Source of the DNA: CAJWPI01 sp964635015
Lineage (GTDB): Bacteria > Pseudomonadota > Gammaproteobacteria > Magnimaribacterales > Magnimaribacteraceae
NCBI GenBank assembly: GCA_964635015.1
Contig: CAZWMS010000005.1
Coordinates: forward strand, 1-61,828
Direction: 5' to 3'
Length of the DNA: 61,828 nt
Shown here: positions 49,899 through 57,665 of the stretch, one piece after another
Numbering within the stretch: position 1 is the first letter of the stretch
How the letters are laid out: each line of letters begins with the position of its first letter
Position numbers and translations under genes: made by a program
The notes under the pieces: model-generated
Databases searched by the model: none
What the model saw: the letters and a program-made list of their open reading frames with translations, nothing else
What the model was told of the DNA's origin: nothing

Positions 49899-50860
49899 GG
49901 TTTGTCCAGTAAACGAGATAGCTTGTCTGCTCTGTAAGAAGACCTAACCAAAGGGCCTGAGGATACTTCTTTAATGCCTATATCCTTTGCAAAATTCTTA
50001 TATTTTTTAAATTTGCTGGGTTTTACCCATTTTTTAACTGGAAGGTGATTTAAGGTTGGTCTTAGGTACTGACCAAGGGTTACTACGTCCACTCCCGAAG
50101 ATTTAATGTCTCCCAGGGTTTTCTTAATTTCCTCTTCTGACTCTCCAAGACCTAACATTAAGCTTGTTTTTGTTATGGTCTTAGGGCTTGATTTTTTAAC
50201 ATAAGACAGCACTTTAAGGCTCTGAAAATAACCCGCTCTATTGTCGCGAACCTCTGGTGTTAGTCTTTTAACTGTCTCAAGGTTTTGGGCAAAGACGTCG
50301 ACTCCAGAGTCTAATATTGTATCTACGGACTTCTCTGACCCATTAAAATCAGGGACTAGTGCTTCAACAGTTATGTTTTTACTAAATCTTTTAACCTGTT
50401 TAATAGTCTCAGAAAAATGAGCTGCACCCCCATCATCAAGATCGTCCCTATTAACTGAGGTCAAAACTACATATTTCAATTTCATAGAAGCTACCGATCT
50501 TGCTACCCTTTCCGGCTCTTGTTTGTCTGTTTTCTTTTTAGGATTTCCTGTGTCTACAGCACAGAATTTACAGGCCCTTGTACATACAGAGCCAAGCAGC
50601 ATAAAGGTAGCTGTTCCATGGCTCCAGCATTCATTTAAATTGGGACATTTTGCTTCTTCACATACTGTGTTTAGGTTTTTAGTATTTACTATCTCAACAA
50701 CCCTCTGCAAAGTTGGGCTTGTTTTTAAAAGACCTACCCTAAGCCATTTAGGTTTTTTTGTAGATTTAACTAAATTATTTGGGTTATTTTTAATACCATC
50801 CCGAATTGCCCATGAGCCATTCTCATTAAGTGACTTAGAGGGAATAATTTTTGATTTCAT
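49895..50860 (-). CDS. lipA: Lipoyl synthase LipA
   Basis: LipA inserts two sulfur atoms into the octanoyl group on GcvH or 2-oxoacid dehydrogenase subunits. The 321-residue radical SAM enzyme has the LipA-specific auxiliary cluster motif CEEAKCPNLNEC and the radical SAM motif CTRACKFC, then DDGGAAHFSETIK, MLGLGESEEEI, VDVVTLGQYLRPT and VSSGPLVRSSYRAD. It overlaps lipB by four bases (ATGA). The product modifies GcvH (17437-17820). ATG start. Length is normal. Confidence 0.96.
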   Translation of the reverse strand: MKSKIIPSKSLNENGSWAIRDGIKNNPNNLVKSTKKPKWLRVGLLKTSPTLQRVVEIVNTKNLNTVCEEAKCPNLNECWSHGTATFMLLGSVCTRACKFCAVDTGNPKKKTDKQEPERVARSVASMKLKYVVLTSVNRDDLDDGGAAHFSETIKQVKRFSKNITVEALVPDFNGSEKSVDTILDSGVDVFAQNLETVKRLTPEVRDNRAGYFQSLKVLSYVKKSSPKTITKTSLMLGLGESEEEIKKTLGDIKSSGVDVVTLGQYLRPTLNHLPVKKWVKPSKFKKYKNFAKDIGIKEVSSGPLVRSSYRADKLSRLLDKP

Positions 50861-51480
50861 AAAGATTTGGGGTGTTTTAGTTGGTCTATCAAAATAGATT
50901 CAAAGCTGTCTTGCACCTCTTGAAAATATATCCTCTTAAAGTTACTGAGTTGGGTGACTTTTAGGGCTTCATAGCCACAAGTATTTATTCTTAAAAAGGG
51001 CTCCAAATCCATATCTATATTGATACTAATTCCATGATAGCTAAAGCCTTTTTTAATTTTTAATCCTATTGAGGCTATTTTTTCTTTTTCCACATACACT
51101 CCAGGAGCCCCTTCAATTTTAGAGGAATTTATTCCATATTTATCAATCAGCTTGATAATAGAGTTCTCAAGCTCGCTGATTAAGTGCTTCGGTCCCCATC
51201 CCAGTCTTCTTAAATTTAAAAGGAAATAAGCTACCAGCTGCCCCGGCCCATGATAAGTCGCCTGCCCTCCCCTGTCCGATCTTATAACTGGTATTTTTCC
51301 TTGAGAAAGAATGTGTTTTTCAGATCCACCTAAGCCTACTGTGAATACCGGGGGGTGTTCCAAGAACCATATTTCATCCGGATCATTGTAAGATTTAGAA
51401 AGAACCGTATTGACCATAGAGGTCCATATTTTGTTATATTCTTGAAGCCCCAATTTTTTTATTTTTAAATTATTAGTCAA
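50857..51480 (-). CDS. lipB: Octanoyltransferase LipB
   Basis: LipB transfers octanoyl from ACP to lipoyl domains. The 207-residue protein has PPVFTVGLGG, the signature RGGQATYHGPGQLVAYFLLNL, KIASIGLKIKKGFSYHGISINIDMDLEPF with the catalytic lysine (part GLKIKKGFSYHG), and the active-site Cys in INTCGYEAL. The TTG start overlaps the dctP stop by four bases (TTGA), and its own stop overlaps lipA by four. So dctP-lipB-lipA read as one coupled unit, an uncommon grouping. Confidence 0.95.
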   Translation of the reverse strand: MTNNLKIKKLGLQEYNKIWTSMVNTVLSKSYNDPDEIWFLEHPPVFTVGLGGSEKHILSQGKIPVIRSDRGGQATYHGPGQLVAYFLLNLRRLGWGPKHLISELENSIIKLIDKYGINSSKIEGAPGVYVEKEKIASIGLKIKKGFSYHGISINIDMDLEPFLRINTCGYEALKVTQLSNFKRIYFQEVQDSFESILIDQLKHPKSL

Positions 51481-52574
51481 TTCAAGTCTCGGGTTTCTAT
51501 ATAGGCCTTCTCAGATATTTCGTGATAAGAAGTAACTTGGTCTTTAAACTTGCTATAAGAACTATAGATCTTTTGTGCCATTTCGTCTCCTTCTATAAAT
51601 TCCTGCATAACTTCAGATGATATATTTCTTAATTTAATCAAAACATCATCGGGTAATTTCCTTAACTGTACTCCATGTTTATCTACTAACTCTCTGAGTG
51701 CCTGGTTATTTCTAGCTGTATATTCATCTAGCATTTCTTGATTAACAGCACGGGCTGCATATTTGAGTATAGCCTTTAAGTCATCTGGAAGGGTATCAAA
51801 AGCATCTTTGTTCACTATGATCTCAAGTGTAGAACCCGGCTCATGCCACCCTGGATAGTAATAATAATTTGCTACCTGGTGTAGCCCGAAAGTTAAGTCA
51901 TTGTAGGGGCCTACCCATTCAGCAGCATCTATAACTCCCTGCTGCAAAGACAAGAAAATTTCATTTCCAGGCAATTGTACTGTTTCAGCTCCTGCTCTAG
52001 TGAAAATATCACCTGCAAGACCTGGTATTCTCATTTTTAAGCCTTTTAAGTCATCAAGTGAGTTTATTTCCTTTCTAAACCATCCCGCCATCTGAACTCC
52101 AGTATTTCCACCTGCAAGAGGGAGTAGGTTAAAAGGAGCGTAAGCTTCCCGCCATAACTCCAGTCCTCCCCCGTGGTGAAGCCATCCATTCATTTCTTGG
52201 GCAGTTAGTCCAAAGGGGACTGCTGTAAAAAATTGTGAAGACTTTAGTTTTCCAGTCCAATAATAAGAAGCTCCATGGCCTAGTTCAACATTTCCCTGAG
52301 ATACTGCATCAAAAACTCCCATGGGGGGGACTAATTCTCCCTGCCCATAAACCTTTATCTTAAAACGACCGTTGCTCATTTCATCAACATATTGAGAAAG
52401 ATTCTCTGCAGCCATTCCAAGTCCAGGGAAATTTTTTGCCCAAGTTGTCACCATTGTCCATTTGTAAGTTTTTACACTCTCATAGCCTTCTCCCTCTAAA
52501 GAGTTGTTTTGATTTGATTGCCCGCAAGAAGATAGAGCCAAGCTAGCGGATATCAATAGAATGTATTTTTTCAT
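51477..52574 (-). CDS. dctP: TRAP transporter solute-binding lipoprotein, DctP/TakP type
   Basis: A 365-residue binding protein exported as a lipoprotein: the lipobox is LSSCG near residue 17, a client of Lgt. The mature part has YKWTMVTTWAKNFPGLG, the GVFDAVSQGNVELGHGASYYWTGK region, and a KMRIPGLAGDIFTRAGAETVQLPGNEIFLSLQQGVIDAAEWVGPYND stretch (parts: KMRIPGLAGDIF, DAAEWVGPYND) that matches TakP-like 2-oxoacid binders. It would bind the ligand in the periplasm and pass it to DctQ-DctM (48035-49898). ATG start. It heads dctP-lipB-lipA. Confidence 0.9.
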   Translation of the reverse strand: MKKYILLISASLALSSCGQSNQNNSLEGEGYESVKTYKWTMVTTWAKNFPGLGMAAENLSQYVDEMSNGRFKIKVYGQGELVPPMGVFDAVSQGNVELGHGASYYWTGKLKSSQFFTAVPFGLTAQEMNGWLHHGGGLELWREAYAPFNLLPLAGGNTGVQMAGWFRKEINSLDDLKGLKMRIPGLAGDIFTRAGAETVQLPGNEIFLSLQQGVIDAAEWVGPYNDLTFGLHQVANYYYYPGWHEPGSTLEIIVNKDAFDTLPDDLKAILKYAARAVNQEMLDEYTARNNQALRELVDKHGVQLRKLPDDVLIKLRNISSEVMQEFIEGDEMAQKIYSSYSKFKDQVTSYHEISEKAYIETRDLN

Positions 52575-52587
52575 TGTTTGTCCTTGT

Positions 52588-54750
52588 TCAAAGAGGGATT
52601 AGTTTAGCGTAAGAAACCATTAACCATTTTGTATTGCTTGAATCAAAGCTTACTTCTACTCTAGCATTTAATCCCTCTCCTTCATAATTAAGAATTACTC
52701 CCTCTCCGAAAACTTCATGAGCTACCCTCTGGCCCAATGCCAATTCTGTTTCTGGAATAGCTCCAGAGTTTAAAGGGGCTCTTTTCTTGCTTTTTAATTG
52801 CAACCCTCCGCTTGGTCTCATTTGCATTGTAAGTTCTTGGGGTATCTCTCTTAAAAACCTTGACACAGGATTAAAGGTTTCGTTTCCATGCAACCTCCTC
52901 ATTTCTGCATTCGTTATATAAAGCTTTTCCATGGCCCTAGTCATGCCCACATAGCAAAGCCTCCTTTCTTCTTCTAGTTGGTCTGGGCTTCCGATAGAGA
53001 GGTGATGAGGAAAGAGCCCTTCTTCAAAACCAGTTATAAAAACTAGAGGAAATTCTAACCCTTTAGCTGAGTGAAGTGTCATGAGTTGAATAGCAGATTC
53101 ATGCTCATCAGCTTGAGTGTCTCCAGCGTCTAGTGCGGCGTGATCTATAAAGTTTTTTAACAATGAAGCTTCGCCATCTGGATCATTTGGTTCAAATGAT
53201 TTGGCGGCACTTACCAGTTCATTTAAATTTTCTATTCTGGTCTTTCCTTTTTCTCCTGGTTCTTTTTTGTGATGCTCTATTAAGCCGCTTTGCTGAATTA
53301 CATAATCAACAAGCTCTCCTAGTGTTAAATCTTTTGTTTCATTTTCTATTAACTCTAATTTATCAGCGAACATCATAAGGGCAGAGTTTGCTTTTTTAGG
53401 CAAGCTCCCGATGTCTATTAATGTAATGGCTGCCTTCCAAAGGGAACTGTTATCCAGTCTGGCCTTGTTTCTTATTAAGTCCAATGACTTTGCTCCCAGT
53501 CCTCTAGTGGGCAGGTTTATTACCCTCTCAAAAGCAGCATCGTCTTCTCTTCCATAAATTAAGCGGATATAAGCCATTGCGTTTTTTATTTCTGCTCTTT
53601 CATAAAACCTAAGGCCTCCATAAATTCTATAAGGTAGGTCTTCCCTTAAAATAGCTTCTTCAAGAGCCCTAGATTGGGCATTTGATCTATATAAAATAGC
53701 TATCTCTTCTAGGCTTCTGCCCTGTGAAATAAAGCCCTGGATAGTGCCCGTAACATAATTGGCTTCATCGTTTTCGTTATAAGCAGAATAAATCGAGATT
53801 GACTCTCCTTCTTTCTTCTCTGTCCAAAGTTCTTTTCCAAGCCTGCTCTGATTGTTTGTTATGACGGCATTAGCGGCACTTAAAATAATTTTCGTTGACC
53901 TATAATTTTGTTCTAGACGTATTATTTCTGTTCCTTTAAAGTCCTTTGTAAGGCGGTTTAAGTTTTCGCTCTTAGCCCCTCTCCAGCCATATATTGACTG
54001 GTCATCATCTCCAACGGCAGTCATTCTACCCACGTCTCCTATTAGTAAAGATAAAAGCAGATATTGAACTTCATTTGTATCTTGAAACTCGTCTACTAAA
54101 ACGTTGGTGAATCTTTTCTGATAATGGGCTGTTAAATCTTGTTTTGTTTTAAGCAAAATAAAAGTTCTTAAAATTAACTCTCCAAAATCTACAAGGCTTT
54201 CTCTATCGCAAAGCTCTTCGTAAGCCTTGTATACTTTAGTCATCTCGGCTACAAAATAATCTCCCTCTTGAGAGGCGTCATTGGAGCGTCTGCATTCATC
54301 TTTTTCTTTATTTATATACCATTGAATTTGCTTTGGAGGCCATTTTTTTTCATCAACTCCAATGGATTTGCTCACCCTCTTCACCACTCGCAGCTGATCC
54401 TCGCTATCCAATATAGAAAATTCTTTTCTCAAGCCTGCCTCTTTCCAATGTCTTCTGAGAAGCCTATGGGAAATTCCATGAAAGGTGCCACACCAAAATT
54501 GTTGTAGGTTAATACCAGCTATTTTCTCTATTCTTCCCCTCATCTCGCTTGCAGCCTTATTGGTAAAGGTTACTGTCAATAAAGATTGTGGGTCAAAATG
54601 TTTTACCTTAATAAGCCAAGCCACTCTATGGGCTATGACCCTTGTCTTTCCGGAACCAGCGCCCGCCAGAACTAATAAATGGGAGGCATTTGAAGTTACA
54701 GCGTTTCTTTGGGCTTCATTGAGGTTTTGCAATATTTCTGAAACATCCAC
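52588..54750 (-). CDS. uvrD: DNA helicase II UvrD
   Basis: UvrD is a 3'-5' SF1A helicase in nucleotide excision and mismatch repair. At 720 residues it is the same length as the E. coli protein. Motifs run in order: LVLAGAGSGKTRVIAHRVAWL (part AGAGSGKT), LTVTFTNKAASEMRGRI, VDEFQDTNEVQY, VGDDDQSIYGWRGA, EQNYRSTKIILSAAN, YRIYGGLRFYERAEIKNAMAY, LMTLHSAKGLEFPLVFITG and VGMTRAMEKLYIT. GTG start (MDVSEILQNLNEAQ). It is 13 bases upstream of dctP on the same strand and faces a MazG-like gene. Confidence 0.95.
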   Translation of the reverse strand: MDVSEILQNLNEAQRNAVTSNASHLLVLAGAGSGKTRVIAHRVAWLIKVKHFDPQSLLTVTFTNKAASEMRGRIEKIAGINLQQFWCGTFHGISHRLLRRHWKEAGLRKEFSILDSEDQLRVVKRVSKSIGVDEKKWPPKQIQWYINKEKDECRRSNDASQEGDYFVAEMTKVYKAYEELCDRESLVDFGELILRTFILLKTKQDLTAHYQKRFTNVLVDEFQDTNEVQYLLLSLLIGDVGRMTAVGDDDQSIYGWRGAKSENLNRLTKDFKGTEIIRLEQNYRSTKIILSAANAVITNNQSRLGKELWTEKKEGESISIYSAYNENDEANYVTGTIQGFISQGRSLEEIAILYRSNAQSRALEEAILREDLPYRIYGGLRFYERAEIKNAMAYIRLIYGREDDAAFERVINLPTRGLGAKSLDLIRNKARLDNSSLWKAAITLIDIGSLPKKANSALMMFADKLELIENETKDLTLGELVDYVIQQSGLIEHHKKEPGEKGKTRIENLNELVSAAKSFEPNDPDGEASLLKNFIDHAALDAGDTQADEHESAIQLMTLHSAKGLEFPLVFITGFEEGLFPHHLSIGSPDQLEEERRLCYVGMTRAMEKLYITNAEMRRLHGNETFNPVSRFLREIPQELTMQMRPSGGLQLKSKKRAPLNSGAIPETELALGQRVAHEVFGEGVILNYEGEGLNARVEVSFDSSNTKWLMVSYAKLIPL

Positions 54751-54854
54751 ATTTGCATTTTATCTGAGATTAACCAGATTAGGTCAAGGGCAATAATTAT
54801 TCTAAACAGCCCGCCTGTATTTGACCCTAATCTTAAGTTAATATAAATGACAAT

Positions 54855-55268
54855 ATGACAGATAAAAATGATTTTTTTAACACTTATTGCGACTTTGTTA
54901 CAAAAGTTACTAGCGAGCCAAGTTTAGAGCTTGAAGAGCTAAAAAAATCTCTGGAAGACATCCAAAATAATTCTGAGGTAGAAGTTCCTAGGTTGCTTAC
55001 TGCCGCTCTTGGGCTCGCCAGTGAATCTGGGGAGTTTGTTGAGGTAGTTAAAAAAATGTTTTTGCAAGGTAAGCCTGCTAACGAAGAGAATATTTTTCAC
55101 ATGAAAAGAGAGCTGGGGGATGTCATGTGGTATTGGGTTACTGCTTGTATGTCTCTAAAAATCGATCCCGTAGAAGTTATTCTAGAAAATCAAAAAAAAT
55201 TAGAAGCTAGGTATGGGAAGAAATTTTCAATCAATCAAAGCGAAGTAAGGACCAAGGGAGATCTTTAA
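54855..55268 (+). CDS. MazG-like nucleotide pyrophosphohydrolase
   Basis: A 137-residue all-alpha NTP pyrophosphohydrolase: LTAALGLASESGEFVEVVKKM and KRELGDVMWYWVTACMSL give the ExxE...ExxD metal-binding pattern of single-domain MazG-like enzymes. The extended tail (ENQKKLEARYGKKF) is common in the group. Such enzymes clean the pool of non-canonical or excess nucleotides and can lower (p)ppGpp. ATG start, divergent from uvrD with 104 bases between. The last four bases overlap the convergent FAD monooxygenase gene. Confidence 0.85.
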   Translation: MTDKNDFFNTYCDFVTKVTSEPSLELEELKKSLEDIQNNSEVEVPRLLTAALGLASESGEFVEVVKKMFLQGKPANEENIFHMKRELGDVMWYWVTACMSLKIDPVEVILENQKKLEARYGKKFSINQSEVRTKGDL

Positions 55269-56440
55269 GCTTGTTTTTGCAGAGCAGTTATTGTCTCTTG
55301 ATGAGCGTCGTAAGAGTGAACTGCTTTTAATGAATTTAAAGACATGTAGCCAAGGAATAAGTTTCTTGCTTTAACTAAAAGAGGGTTAGAAAGGTGGTTA
55401 AATTTAGCCTGAAGTTTTGATCTTGTTTGTATCCAATTTCCCCTTCTAAGTCTTATTTTTTCATATAAATCTAAGATATTTTTTTGGTTATCTAGTTTCA
55501 AGCAAAGCAACTGGAAGGTATATGCATCCTCAATGGCCATACACCCTCCTTGACCTAAAAAAGGAACCGTGGGGTGGGCCGCATCTCCCATTAAAATTAT
55601 GTGTTTTTTTTGAATATTCTGACTTTTTGATCTTTCAAAAAGTCCCCACTTATAAATTTTTTTTGGAGAAACCATAAATTTTAATAGTTCTTCATTCCAA
55701 CCAGAGAAGTCTTTTAGAAATTTTTCTTTACTGCCTTCTTCTTTCCAAGACTCCTTGGCCCATATTTTTGATTTTCTAATACCTACAAAGCTTATTTTTC
55801 CTTCAGGGCCTGTCGGATAGTGGACCACATGTGCTTCTGGTCCATAATATATATTTATTTCATTAATTCCTTTGAGGCGAGGTAAGTATTTTTTGTCTGC
55901 CATTCCTCTCCAAGCAAAAAAATTACTAAATATAGGACTAGAACTATCAAAATGTTTTTCTCTAATTCCTGACTTTATTCCATCGCAAGCTATCACTAAA
56001 TCTGCTGCCTGTTCCTTGCTATTGGAAAATTTAATTTTATTGTTGTGGAGGTCAATCTCTGAAACTTCCCTGGAAGTTTCCACAACACCCCCTGAGTTTT
56101 GGAAAGTACTTAATAAGACTTTTATTAAGTCTCTTCTGTCTACAGTAATAAATGCGTCCATCTCTGGGTTATTAATAGAAAAACTAACCATTTCTTTTCC
56201 AGATGAATGTTCTCTTAAAATAATTTTTTTAGGAAGGCTGCCCACCCTTTTTAATTTCTTTAAAACCCCCATCCTTCCAAGGAGTCTCGTTGCGTTGGGT
56301 GAAAGGGTAACTCCAGCGCCAAATTCTTCTATATTTTCTGATCTCTCATAAATAGTTGTGGCCTTATATTGCTTTTTTAAGGCACATCCCGCTGCCAAGC
56401 CGGAAATTCCGGCCCCTATTATTGCAATAGTTTTGTTCAA
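55265..56440 (-). CDS. FAD-dependent monooxygenase, salicylate hydroxylase/PHBH-like
   Basis: A 391-residue class A flavoprotein monooxygenase: the FAD motif IAIIGAGISGLAAGCALKK, GAGVTLSPNATRLLGRMG, the DG motif VIACDGIKSGIRE and GDAAHPTVPFLGQGGCMAIEDA (second FAD motif). This matches NADH-dependent hydroxylases such as salicylate or 3-hydroxybenzoate 6-hydroxylase. No aromatic-degradation genes are in view, so substrate is open; a UbiH-like role is less likely by pattern. Start is TTG, right where the FAD motif demands it. Confidence 0.85.
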   Translation of the reverse strand: MNKTIAIIGAGISGLAAGCALKKQYKATTIYERSENIEEFGAGVTLSPNATRLLGRMGVLKKLKRVGSLPKKIILREHSSGKEMVSFSINNPEMDAFITVDRRDLIKVLLSTFQNSGGVVETSREVSEIDLHNNKIKFSNSKEQAADLVIACDGIKSGIREKHFDSSSPIFSNFFAWRGMADKKYLPRLKGINEINIYYGPEAHVVHYPTGPEGKISFVGIRKSKIWAKESWKEEGSKEKFLKDFSGWNEELLKFMVSPKKIYKWGLFERSKSQNIQKKHIILMGDAAHPTVPFLGQGGCMAIEDAYTFQLLCLKLDNQKNILDLYEKIRLRRGNWIQTRSKLQAKFNHLSNPLLVKARNLFLGYMSLNSLKAVHSYDAHQETITALQKQA

Positions 56441-56508
56441 TTAATTATCTGTTGGAGAAACTTGTGGGTTGGTTCAAAATTACTCCATTAAAGCCAATTT
56501 TTACAACC

Positions 56509-56848
56509 ATGCAATCTTACCAACTTTTCATAACTTTATCTAAAGCCCTAAAAATCTAAATTGGAAAGCTGGGTTTGTTCTCATTCCCAAAAGGGAGATA
56601 TGTCTACTCTGGTTCTGCAAAAAAATATGGAGAAGAGAAAAGCAAGACATTTAAAAAAGGGTGGAAGCCTTCATTGACATATAGATTATCTGCTAACAAA
56701 TGGTAGGGCTGCAGTGGTTAAAGTTGTGCATTCTAAATTAGCAGAATGCGATTTAAATGGTGCGGCAAGGGGTAAAACTATTATTAGGGGTTTTGAGGGC
56801 TCTGACTGCAAAGAAGGCTTTAAAAGCCATTTGAAATTTTTGGGTTAA
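56509..56848 (+). pseudogene. Decayed GIY-YIG/DUF123-type nuclease-like gene
   Basis: The start MQSYQLFITLSKALKI is followed by an in-frame TAA, then IGKLGLFSFPKGRYVYSGSA, the DUF123 GIY-YIG-like core. After KKGWKPS the frame shifts by one base (AAGCCTT where AAGCTT fits), and the conserved HWHIDYLL reads H-stop-HIDYLL because TGG is now TGA. The rest continues in the new frame: TNGRAAVVKVVHSKLAEC, then FEGSDCKEGFKSHLKF, as in intact homologues. Three lesions make it a clear pseudogene, fairly recent since the end is still well conserved. Confidence 0.85.
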
Positions 56849-56885
56849 TGTCGATGTGGGGGTTTTTTATATTAAGAATAAATTC

Positions 56886-57569
56886 TTATTTATTGCTTTT
56901 TTTAAATTCATTCGCAGATTCGCGAAGCATAGTCATTGAGTCTTCTACTCCAGCAAATCCGTTTGTTTTAACCTTCCCTTTGCCTTTATAGTTCGCAAAC
57001 CATGTTTCTATAATTTTGCTAACTCCCGGGAACTCTTCATCTAATTCAGTTATTGTATTTACAGAAAATAATGCAGAATTCTTTTGAACAGCAATAAGTT
57101 TGTGGTCTATTTCTCCATTATCGATAAGATTTAATCGCCCTATAACCTTACCAGGTACAACACTGCCCCTTTCTTCCGAAGGACCAAGTAGAATTATATC
57201 TATAGGATCTCCGTCTCCACCCTTGTTCTTTGGAAGTAATGTCATGGGCACTATTCCGTAATTTCCAGGATAACCAATATAGTTAATTATTCTTGGTTTT
57301 CCTTTTAGGGTTTCTATGAGGATAGAGCCATCAATTTTAGAAATTTCCCATTTTTGAGTAGTTCCTGCAGGAATTTCTACTACAACATTAACTGTCTTAT
57401 CTCTATTTATTGGCTCTATGTCATGCAGATAGTTAATATCTGATGTGGGATTGTGATTGGTATGATTCACCATTCCTTTATGATTTAAATCAGAGAGTTC
57501 AGCACCATGAGAAGTTGCAAGATAAATTAATAGATAAAACGAAAATAAAACTAAACTAAACCTTTTCAT
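56886..57569 (-). CDS. ppa: Inorganic pyrophosphatase, family I, with signal peptide
   Basis: A 227-residue protein. An N-terminal hydrophobic stretch (FSLVLFSFYLLIYLATSHGA) reads as a Sec signal peptide. The mature domain is a family I pyrophosphatase: NVVVEIPAGTTQKWEISK, INYIGYPGNYGIVPMT, the signature DGDPIDIILLG with the metal aspartates, and HKLIAVQ. Cytosolic Ppa (about 175 residues) lacks the extension, so this copy is probably periplasmic; no TAT motif. The gene symbol is by family. ATG start. It is downstream of a glycan region on the same strand. Confidence 0.8.
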   Translation of the reverse strand: MKRFSLVLFSFYLLIYLATSHGAELSDLNHKGMVNHTNHNPTSDINYLHDIEPINRDKTVNVVVEIPAGTTQKWEISKIDGSILIETLKGKPRIINYIGYPGNYGIVPMTLLPKNKGGDGDPIDIILLGPSEERGSVVPGKVIGRLNLIDNGEIDHKLIAVQKNSALFSVNTITELDEEFPGVSKIIETWFANYKGKGKVKTNGFAGVEDSMTMLRESANEFKKSNK

Positions 57570-57590
57570 GTTAATTCTTCACTCGAATCT

Positions 57591-57608
57591 ACTCCGCTGT
57601 TGCGGAGT
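57591..57608. repeat. Seven-base perfect hairpin between pyrophosphatase and NeuA/HAD genes
   Basis: ACTCCGC (57591-57597), loop TGTT, GCGGAGT (57602-57608). It lies downstream of the glycan operon on the minus strand and just upstream of the pyrophosphatase start. A T-rich tail is only partial on the plus strand and lacking on the minus strand, so a terminator role is unsure. Confidence 0.4.
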
Positions 57609-57665
57609 TATTTATAACCGTTATTGGGTTAGATTGTAGATTTAATGACTATATTCTTCTTCTGT

